64,000 bases of DNA from Climacium dendroides (lineage: Eukaryota > Streptophyta > Bryopsida > Hypnales > Climaciaceae): the NCBI GenBank assembly GCA_950106755.1, contig CATNNA010000010.1, positions 496,001-560,000 of the forward strand, read 5' to 3'. A model generated the notes under the pieces. It was not told where the DNA came from. It searched no databases and was given only the letters and a program-made list of their open reading frames with translations. Below are positions 52,301-62,189 of the stretch, piece after piece. Both the position numbers and the translations under genes were made by a program. The first letter of the stretch is position 1. Every line of letters begins with the position of its first letter.

Positions 52301-52634
52301 TTATTTCGAAGATTTGCAACTTATGTGTTATGTTTTCGGACATGATTCCACGTCAAAACGATATACTTTATCGGTTTGGTTTCTATTAAATACAGCATGA
52401 TTTTTAGAGTCTCCTTTTTTTAAAACCCATTTCACTTACAAAAGTATAGCGAAGCAATAGGGTTCTCTTAAACTTCATTCCTCCATGAATCGTAATTATT
52501 ACGAAGATTTGCAACTTATGTGTTATGTTTTCGGACATGATTCCACGTCAAAACGATATAATTTATTGGTTTGGTTTCTATTAAATACAGCATGATTTTT
52601 AGAGTCTCCTCTTTTTAAAACCCATTTCACTTAC

Positions 52635-53024
52635 AAAAGTATAGGGAAGCAATAGGGTTCTCTTAAACTTCATTCCTCCATGAATCCTAATTATTTCGAA
52701 GATTTGCAACATATGTGTTATGTTTTCGGACATGATTCCACGTCGAAACGATATAATTTATTGGTTTGGTTTCTATTAAATACAGCATGATTTTTAGAGT
52801 CTCCATTTTTTAAAACCCATTTCACTTACAAAAGTGTGGGGAAGCAATAGGGTTCTCTTAAACTTCATTCCTCCATGAATCCTAATTATTTCGAAGATTT
52901 GCAACTTATGTGTTATGTTTTCGGTCATGATTCCACGTCAAAACGATATAATTTATCGGTTTGGTTTCTATTAAATACAGCATGATTTTTAGAGTCTACT
53001 TTTTTTAAAACCCATTTCACTTAC
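52635..53024. repeat. Anchor module copy 4, followed by a chimeric monomer lacking the insertion
   Basis: The anchor monomer at 52635-52829 is followed by 52830-53024, which has the cggtcatg of insertion monomers but then ccacgtcaaaacgatataattta and tcgg as in the unit that normally comes next. The 196-bp insertion is therefore missing and one monomer has been lost. The crossover lies after 52924 and before about 52937. The unit also has a private gtctacttt near 52995. Confidence 0.78.
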
Positions 53025-54584
53025 AAAAGTGTGGGGAAGCAATAGGGTTCTCTTAAACTTCATTTTTCCATGAATCCTAATTATTTCGAAGATTTGCAAC
53101 TTATGTGTTATGTTTTCGGACAGGCTTCCACGTCAAAACGATATAATTCATCGGTTTGGTTTCTATTAAATACAGCATGATTTTTAGAGTCTCCTTTTTT
53201 TAAAACCCATTTCACTTACAAAAGTGTGGGGAAGCAATAGGGTTCTCTTAAACTTCATTTTTCCATGAATCCTAATTATTTCGAAGATTTGCAACTTATG
53301 TGTTATGTTTTCGGACATGATTCCACGTCAAAACGATATAATTTATCGGTTTGGTTTCTATTAAATACAGCATGATTTTTAGAGTCTCCTTTTTTTAAAA
53401 CCCATTTCACTTACAAAAGTGTGGGGAAGCAATAGGGTTCTCTTAAACTTCATTTTTCCATGAATCCTAATTATTTCGAAGATTTGCAACTTATGTGTTA
53501 TGTTTTCGGACAGGCTTCCACGTCAAAACGATATAATTCATCGGTTTGGTTTCTATTAAATACAGCATGATTTTTAGAGTCTCCTTTTTTTAAAACCCAT
53601 TTCACTTACAAAAGTGTGGGGAAGCAATAGGGTTCTCTTAAACTTCATTTTTCCATGAATCCTAATTATTTCGAAGATTTGCAACTTATGTGTTATGTTT
53701 TCGGACATGATTCCACGTCAAAACGATATAATTTATCGGTTTGGTTTCTATTAAATACAGCATGATTTTTAGAGTCTCCTTTTTTTAAAACCCATTTCAC
53801 TTACAAAAGTGTGGGGAAGCAATAGGGTTCTCTTAAACTTCATTTTTCCATGAATCCTAATTATTTCGAAGATTTGCAACTTATGTGTTATGTTTTCGGA
53901 CAGGCTTCCACGTCAAAACGATATAATTCATCGGTTTGGTTTCTATTAAATACAGCATGATTTTTAGAGTCTCCTTTTTTTAAAACCCATTTCACTTACA
54001 AAAGTGTGGGGAAGCAATAGGGTTCTCTTAAACTTCATTTTTCCATGAATCCTAATTATTTCGAAGATTTGCAACTTATGTGTTATGTTTTCGGACATGA
54101 TTCCACGTCAAAACGATATAATTTATCGGTTTGGTTTCTATTAAATACAGCATGATTTTTAGAGTCTCCTTTTTTTAAAACCCATTTCACTTACAAAAGT
54201 GTGGGGAAGCAATAGGGTTCTCTTAAACTTCATTTTTCCATGAATCCTAATTATTTCGAAGATTTGCAACTTATGTGTTATGTTTTCGGACAGGCTTCCA
54301 CGTCAAAACGATATAATTCATCGGTTTGGTTTCTATTAAATACAGCATGATTTTTAGAGTCTCCTTTTTTTAAAACCCATTTCACTTACAAAAGTGTGGG
54401 GAAGCAATAGGGTTCTCTTAAACTTCATTTTTCCATGAATCCTAATTATTTCGAAGATTTGCAACTTATGTGTTATGTTTTCGGACATGATTCCACGTCA
54501 AAACGATATAATTTATCGGTTTGGTTTCTATTAAATACAGCATGATTTTTAGAGTCTCCTTTTTTTAAAACCCATTTCACTTAC
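53025..54584. repeat. Dimeric block: four 390-bp units, apparently identical
   Basis: Monomers with aggcttcc and aattcatcgg (53025, 53415, 53805, 54195) alternate strictly with monomers carrying tgattccacg and aatttatcgg (53220, 53610, 54000, 54390). The aattcatcgg word recurs at 53146, 53536, 53926 and 54316, exactly 390 bp apart. By eye I find no differences between the four dimers, making this the most homogeneous part of the window and probably its youngest amplification. The same dimer appears once more at 55560-55949. Confidence 0.92.
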
Positions 54585-57119
54585 AAAAGTGTGGGGAAGC
54601 AATAGGGTTCTCTTAAACTTCATTTTTCCATGAATCCTAATTATTTCGAAGATTTGCAACTTATGTGTTATGTTTTCGGACAGGCTTCCACGTCAAAACG
54701 ATATAATTTATCGGTTTGGTTTCTATTAAATACAGCATGATTTTTAGAGTCTCCTTTTTTTAAAACCCATTTCACTTACAAAAGTGTGGGGAAGCAATAG
54801 GGTTCTCTTAAACTTCATTTTTCCATGAATCCTAATTATTTCGAAGATTTACAACTTATGTGTTATGTTTTGGGACATGATTCCACGTCAAAACGATATA
54901 ATTTATCGGTTTGGTTTCTATTAAATACAGCATGATTTTTAGAGTCTCCTTTTTTTAAAACCCATTTCACTTACAAAAGTGTGGGGAAGCAATAGGGTTC
55001 TCTTAAACTTCATTTTTCCATGAATCCTAATTATTTCGAAGATTTGCAACTTATGTGTTATGTTTTCGGACAGGCTTCCACGTCAAAACGATATAATTTA
55101 TCGGTTTGGTTTCTATTAAATACAGCATGATTTTTAGAGTCTCCTCTTTTTAAAACCCATTTCACTTACCAAAGTATAGGGAAGCAATAGGGTTCTCTTA
55201 AACTTCATTTTTCCATGAATCCTAATTATTTCGAAGATTTGCAACTTGTGTGTTATGTTTTCGGACAGGCTTCCACGTCAAAACGATATAATTTATTGGT
55301 TTGGTTTCTATTAAATACAGCATGATTTTTAGAGTCTTCTTTTTTTAAAACCCATTTCACTTGGAAAAGTGTGGGGAAGCAATAGGGTTCTCTTAAACTT
55401 CATTTTTCCTTGAATCCTAATTGTTTCGAAGATTTGCAACTTATGTGTTATGTTTTCGGACAGGCTTCCACGTCAAAACGATATAATTTATCGGTTTGGT
55501 TTCTATTAAATACAGCATGATTTTTAGAGTCTCCTTTTTTTAAAACCCATTTCACTTACAAAAGTGTGGGGAAGCAATAGGGTTCTCTTAAACTTCATTT
55601 TTCCATGAATCCTAATTATTTCGAAGATTTGCAACTTATGTGTTATGTTTTCGGACATGATTCCACGTCAAAACGATATAATTTATCGGTTTGGTTTCTA
55701 TTAAATACAGCATGATTTTTAGAGTCTCCTTTTTTTAAAACCCATTTCACTTACAAAAGTGTGGGGAAGCAATAGGGTTCTCTTAAACTTCATTTTTCCA
55801 TGAATCCTAATTATTTCGAAGATTTGCAACTTATGTGTTATGTTTTCGGACAGGCTTCCACGTCAAAACGATATAATTCATCGGTTTGGTTTCTATTAAA
55901 TACAGCATGATTTTTAGAGTCTCCTTTTTTTAAAACCCATTTCACTTACAAAAGTGTGGGGAAGCAATAGGGTTCTCTTAAACTTCATTTTTCCATGAAT
56001 CCTAATTATTTCGAAGATTTGCAACTTATGTGTTATGTTTTCGGACATGATTCCACGTCAAAACGATATAATTTATCGGTTTGGTTTCTATTAAATACAG
56101 CATGATTTTTAGAGTCTCCTTTTTTTAAAACCCATTTCACTTACAAAAGTGTGGGGAAGCAATAGGGTTCTCTTAAACTTCATTTTTCCATGAATCCTAA
56201 TTATTTCGAAGATTTGCAACTTATGTGTTATGTTTTCGGACAGGCTTCCACGTCAAAACGATATAATTTATCGGTTTGGTTTCTATTAAATACAGCATGA
56301 TTTTTAGAGTCTCCTTTTTTTAAAACCCATTTCACTTACAAAAGTGTGGGGAAGCAATAGGGTTCTCTTAAACTTCATTTTTCCATGAATCCTAATTATT
56401 TCGAAGATTTACAACTTATGTGTTATGTTTTGGGACATGATTCCACGTCAAAACGATATAATTTATCGGTTTGGTTTCTATTAAATACAGCATGATTTTT
56501 AGAGTCTCCTTTTTTTAAAACCCATTTCACTTACAAAAGTGTGGGGAAGCAATAGGGTTCTCTTAAACTTCATTTTTCCATGAATCCTAATTATTTCGAA
56601 GATTTGCAACTTATGTGTTATGTTTTCGGACAGGCTTCCACGTCAAAACGATATAATTTATCGGTTTGGTTTCTATTAAATACAGCATGATTTTTAGAGT
56701 CTCCTCTTTTTAAAACCCATTTCACTTACCAAAGTATAGGGAAGCAATAGGGTTCTCTTAAACTTCATTTTTCCATGAATCCTAATTATTTCGAAGATTT
56801 GCAACTTGTGTGTTATGTTTTCGGACAGGCTTCCACGTCAAAACGATATAATTTATTGGTTTGGTTTCTATTAAATACAGCATGATTTTTAGAGTCTTCT
56901 TTTTTTAAAACCCATTTCACTTGGAAAAGTGTGGGGAAGCAATAGGGTTCTCTTAAACTTCATTTTTCCTTGAATCCTAATTGTTTCGAAGATTTGCAAC
57001 TTATGTGTTATGTTTCCGGACAGGCTGCCACGTCAAAACGATATAATTTATCGGTTTGGTTTCTATTAAATACAGCATGATTTTTAGAGTCTCCTTTTTT
57101 TAAAACCCATTTCACTTAC
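54585..57119. repeat. 8-monomer tandem duplication (1560 bp), second copy partial
   Basis: The run ggcttcc/tcgg (54585), tttgggac with gatttacaac (54780), ggcttcc with ctcctctttt (54975), d (55170) and cttgg with ttccttgaa (55365) recurs at 56145, 56340, 56535, 56730 and 56925, each 1560 bp later. The private tttgggac change is at about 54870 and 56430. The last shared monomer differs: the second copy has gtttccgg and caggctgcc near 57016-57028. Type d and e-like monomers reappear here for the first time since about 39.4 kb. Confidence 0.88.
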
Positions 57120-58484
57120 AAAAGTGTGGGGAAGCAATAGGGTTCTCTTAAACTTCATTCCTCCATGAATCCTAATTATTTCGAAGATTTGCAACTTATG
57201 TGTTATGTTTTCGGACAGGCATCTACGTCAAAACGATATAATTTATTGGTTTCGTTTCTATTAAATACAGCATGATTTTTAGAGTCTCCTTTTTTTAAAA
57301 CCCATTTCACTTACAAAAGTGTGGGGAAGCAATAGGGTTCTCTTAAACTTCATTTTTCCATGAATCCTAATTATTTCGAAGATTTGCAACTTATGTGTTA
57401 TGTTTTCGGACAGGCTTCCACGTCAAAACGATATAATTTATCGGTTTGGTTTCTATTAAATACAGCATGATTTTTAGAGTCTCCTCTTTTTAAAACCCAT
57501 TTCACTTACCAAAGTATAGGGAAGCAATAGGGTTCTCTTAAACTTCATTTTTCCATGAATCCTAATTATTTCGAAGATTTGCAACTTGTGTGTTATGTTT
57601 TCGGACAGGCTTCCACGTCAAAACGATATAATTTATTGGTTTGGTTTCTATTAAATACAGCATGATTTTTAGAGTCTTCTTTTTTTAAAACCCATTTCAC
57701 TTGGAAAAGTGTGGGGAAGCAATAGGGTTCTCTTAAACTTCATTTTTCCTTGAATCCTAATTGTTTCGAAGATTTGCAACTTATGTGTTATGTTTTCGGA
57801 CAGGCTGCCACGTCAAAACGATATAATTTATCGGTTTGGTTTCTATTAAATACAGCATGATTTTTAGAGTCTCCTTTTTTTAAAACCCATTTCACTTACA
57901 AAAGTGTGGGGAAGCAATAGGGTTCTCTTAAACTTCATTCCTCCATGAATCCTAATTATTTCGAAGATTTACAACTTATGTGTTATGTTTTCGGACAGGC
58001 TTCCACGTCAAAACGATATAATTTATCGGTTTGGTTTCTATTAAATACAGCATGATTTTTAGAGTCTCCTTTTTTTAAAACCCATTTCACTTACAAAAGT
58101 GTGGGGAAGCAATAGGGTTCTCTTAAACTTCATTTTTCCTTGAATCCTAATTATTTCGAAGATTTACAACTTATGTGTTATGTTTTTGGACATGATTCCA
58201 CGTCAAAACGATATAATTTATCGGTTTGGTTTCTATTAAATACAGCATGATTTTTAGAGTCTCCTTTTTTTAAAACCCATTTCACTTACAAAAGTGTGGG
58301 GAAGCAATAGGGTTCTCTTAAACTTCATTTTTCCATGAATCCTAATTATTTCGAAGATTTGCAACTTATGTGTTATGTTTTCGGACAGGCTTCCACGTCA
58401 AAACGATATAATTTATCGGTTTGGTTTCTATTAAATACAGCATGATTTTTAGAGTCTCCTCTTTTTAAAACCCATTTCACTTAC
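56925..58484. repeat. 4-monomer repeat (780 bp) marked by ttccttgaa and caggctgcc
   Basis: The cttgg monomer with ttccttgaa and caggctgcc at 56925 recurs at 57705. Between them lie a cattcctcc unit with aggcatctacg and ttggtttcg, a ggcttcc/ctcctctttt unit and d. The second pass diverges: the following cattcctcc unit (57900) has aggcttcc and gatttacaac, and the next (58095) has ttccttgaa with tttttggac and tgattcc. The two share enough private changes to indicate duplication followed by exchange with other units. Confidence 0.8.
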
Positions 58485-61019
58485 CAAAGTATAGGGAAGC
58501 AATAGGGTTCTCTTAAACTTCATTTTTCCATGAATCCTAATTATTTCGAAGATTTGCAACTTGTGTGTTATGTTTTCGGACAGGCTTCCACGTCAAAACG
58601 ATATAATTTATTGGTTTGGTTTCTATTAAATACAGCATGATTTTTAGAGTCTTCTTTTTTTAAAACCCATTTCACTTGGAAAAGTGTGGGGAAGCAATAG
58701 GGTTCTCTTAAACTTCATTTTTCCATGAATCCTAATTGTTTCGAAGATTTGCAACTTATGTGTTATGTTTTCGGACAGGCTTCCACGTCAAAACGATATA
58801 ATTTATCGGTTTGGTTTCTATTAAATACAGCATGATTTTTAGAGTCTCCTTTTTTTAAAACCCATTTCACTTACAAAAGTGTGGGGAAGCAATAGGGTTC
58901 TCTTAAACTTCATTTTTCCATGAATCCTAATTATTTCGAAGATTTACAACTTATGTGTTATGTTTTCGGACAGGCTTCCACGTCAAAACGATATAATTTA
59001 TTGGTTTGGTTTCTATTAAATACAGCATGATTTTTAGAGTCTCCTCTTTTTAAAACCCATTTCACTTACAAAAGTATAGCGAAGCAATAGGGTTCTCTTA
59101 AACTTCATTTTTCCATGAATCCTAATTATTTCGAAGATTTGCAACTTATGTGTTATGTTTTCGGACAGGCATCTACGTCAAAACGATATAATTTATTGGT
59201 TTCGTTTCTATTAAATACAGCATGATTTTTAGAGTCTCCTTTTTTTAAAACCCATTTCACTTACAAAAGTGTGGGGAAGCAATAGGGTTCTCTTAAACTT
59301 CATTTTTCCATGAATCCTAATTATTTCGAAGATTTACAACTTATGTGTTATGTTTTCGGACAGGCTTCCACGTCAAAACGATATAATTTATCGGTTTGGT
59401 TTCTATTAAATACAGCATGATTTTTAGAGTCTCCTTTTTTTAAAACCCATTTCACTTACAAAAGTGTGGGGAAGCAATAGGGTTCTCTTAAACTTCATTC
59501 CTCCATGAATCCTAATTATTTCGAAGATTTGCAACTTATGTGTTATGTTTTCGGACAGGCTTCCACGTCAAAACGATATAATTTATCGGTTTGGTTTCTA
59601 TTAAATACAGCATGATTTTTAGAGTCTCCTCTTTTTAAAACCCATTTCACTTACAAAAGTATAGGGAAGCAATAGGGTTCTCTTAAACTTCATTTTTCCA
59701 TGAATCCTAATTATTTCGAAGATTTGCAACTTGTGTGTTATGTTTTCGGACAGGCTTCCACGTCAAAACGATATAATTTATTGGTTTGGTTTCTATTAAA
59801 TACAGCATGATTTTTAGAGTCTTCTTTTTTTAAAACCCATTTCACTTGGAAAAGTGTGGGGAAGCAATAGGGTTCTCTTAAACTTCATTTTTCCATGAAT
59901 CCTAATTGTTTCGAAGATTTGCAACTTATGTGTTATGTTTTCGGACAGGCTTCCACGTCAAAACGATATAATTTATCGGTTTGGTTTCTATTAAATACAG
60001 CATGATTTTTAGAGTCTCCTTTTTTTAAAACCCATTTCACTTACAAAAGTGTGGGGAAGCAATAGGGTTCTCTTAAACTTCATTTTTCCATGAATCCTAA
60101 TTATTTCGAAGATTTACAACTTATGTGTTATGTTTTCGGACAGGCTTCCACATCAAAACGATATAATTTATTGGTTTGGTTTCTATTAAATACAGCATGA
60201 TTTTTAGAGTCTCCTCTTTTTAAAACCCATTTCACTTACAAAAGTATAGCGAAGCAATAGGGTTCTCTTAAACTTCATTTTTCCATGAATCCTAATTATT
60301 TCGAAGATTTGCAACTTATGTGTTATGTTTTCGGACAGGCATCTACGTCAAAACGATATAATTTATTGGTTTCGTTTCTATTAAATACAGCATGATTTTT
60401 AGAGTCTCCTTTTTTTAAAACCCATTTCACTTACAAAAGTGTGGGGAAGCAATAGGGTTCTCTTAAACTTCATTTTTCCATGAATCCTAATTATTTCGAA
60501 GATTTACAACTTATGTGTTATGTTTTCGGACAGGCTTCCACGTCAAAACGATATAATTTATCGGTTTGGTTTCTATTAAATACAGCATGATTTTTAGAGT
60601 CTCCTTTTTTTAAAACCCATTTCACTTACAAAAGTGTAGGGAAGCAATAGGGTTCTCTTAAACTTCATTTTTCCATGAATCCTAATTATTTCGAAGATTT
60701 GCAACTTATGTGTTATGTTTTCGGACAGGCTTCCACGTCAAAACGATATAATTTATCGGTTTGGTTTCTATTAAATACAGCATGATATTTAGAGTCTCCT
60801 CTTTTTAAAACCCATTTCACTTACAAAAGTATAGGGAAGCAATAGGGTTCTCTTAAACTTCATTTTTCCATGAATCCTAATTATTTCGAAGATTTGCAAC
60901 TTGTGTGTTATGTTTTCGGACAGGCTTCCACGTCAAAACGATATAATTTATCGGTTTGGTTTCTATTAAATACAGCATGATTTTTAGAGTCTCCTCTTTT
61001 TAAAACCCATTTCACTTAC
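58485..61019. repeat. 6-monomer tandem repeat (1170 bp) with aggcatctacg unit
   Basis: Monomers from 58680 (cttgg/aattgttt), 58875 (gatttacaac, ctcctctttt), 59070 (gtatagcga, aggcatctacg, ttggtttcg), 59265, 59460 and 59655 recur from 59850 at +1170 bp; the aggcatctacg word is at about 59168 and 60338. The copies differ at few sites: cacatcaaa near 60150, gtgtaggg near 60636 and gatatttag near 60784 in the second, and cattcctcc in 59460 versus cattttt in 60630. Confidence 0.86.
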
Positions 61020-62189
61020 AAAAGTATAGGGAAGCAATAGGGTTCTCCTAAACTTCATTTTTCCATGAATCCTAATTGTTTCGAAGATTTGCAACTTATG
61101 TGTTATGTTTTCGGACAGGCTTCCATGTCAAAACGATATAATTTATTGGTTTCGTTTCTATTAAATACAGCATGATTTTTAGAGTCTCCTTTTTTTAAAA
61201 CCCATTTCACTTACAAAAGTGTGGGGAAGCAATAGGGTTCTCTTAAACTTCATTTTTCCATGAATCCTAATTATTTCGAAGATTTGCAACTTATGTGTTA
61301 TGTTTTCGGACAGGCTTCCACGTCAAAACGATATAATTTATCGGTTTGGTTTCTATTAAATACAGCATGATTTTTAGAGTCTCCTTTTTTTAAAACCCAT
61401 TTCACTTACAAAAGTGTGGGGAAGCAATAGGGTTCTCTTAAACTCCTTTTTTCCATGAATTCTAATTATTTCGAAGATTTGCAACTTATGTGTTATGTTT
61501 TCGGACAGGCTTCCACGTCAAAACGATATAATTTATCGGTTTGGTTTCTATTAAATACAGCATGATTTTTAGAGTCTCCTTTTTTTAAAACCCATTTCAC
61601 TTGGAAAAGTGTGGGGAAGCAATAGGGTTCTCCTAAACTTCATTTTTCCATGAATCCTAATTGTTTCGAAGATTTGCAACTTATGTGTTATGTTTTCGGA
61701 CAGGCTTCCATGTCAAAACGATATAATTTATTGGTTTCGTTTCTATTAAATACAGCATGATTTTTAGAGTCTCCTTTTTTTAAAACCCATTTCACTTACA
61801 AAAGTGTGGGGAAGCAATAGGGTTCTCTTAAACTTCATTTTTCCATGAATCCTAATTATTTCGAAGATTTGCAACTTATGTGTTATGTTTTCGGACAGGC
61901 TTCCACGTCAAAACGATATAATTTATCGGTTTGGTTTCTATTAAATACAGCATGATTTTTAGAGTCTCCTTTTTTTAAAACCCATTTCACTTACAAAAGT
62001 GTGGGGAAGCAATAGGGTTCTCTTAAACTCCTTTTTTCCATGAATTCTAATTATTTCGAAGATTTGCAACTTATGTGTTATGTTTTCGGACAGGCTTCCA
62101 CGTCAAAACGATATAATTTATCGGTTTGGTTTCTATTAAATACAGCATGATTTTTAGAGTCTCCTTTTTTTAAAACCCATTTCACTTAC
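61020..62189. repeat. 3-monomer tandem duplication (2 x 585 bp)
   Basis: Three monomers with private markers (ctcctaaac plus ccatgtc plus ttggtttcg; ggcttcc/tcgg; aactcctttt plus gaattctaa) occur at 61020-61604 and 61605-62189. The aaactcc word is at 61440 and 62025, exactly 585 bp apart. The first monomers of the two copies differ only at their start: gtatagg after cttac versus gtgtgg after cttgg, so the junction lies in the first few bases of the unit or just before it. Confidence 0.88.

Larger units (their letters stand above)
40930..52829. repeat. Central subfamily block: tgattccacg/tcgg, tcatcgg and gtatagcga monomers
   Basis: About 61 monomers dominated by variants rare or absent outside: aattcatcgg, gtatagcga, tatggg with ctcgtctt, cttcttttaa, tttagaacc and cctcaatga. 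Sub-blocks recur. 40930 onwards resembles 47368 onwards at offset 6438, sharing tccatcaat twice, gagtttcc and tttagaacc, but the second copy lacks one tgattccacg unit after the cttgg monomer. 44246 onwards resembles 49124 onwards, but the second has two extra monomers. A c, gatgtaat, g, b run typical of the left array occurs at 43067-43651 and again at 45798-46382 (offset 2731), showing mixing with the flanking family. Confidence 0.82.
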
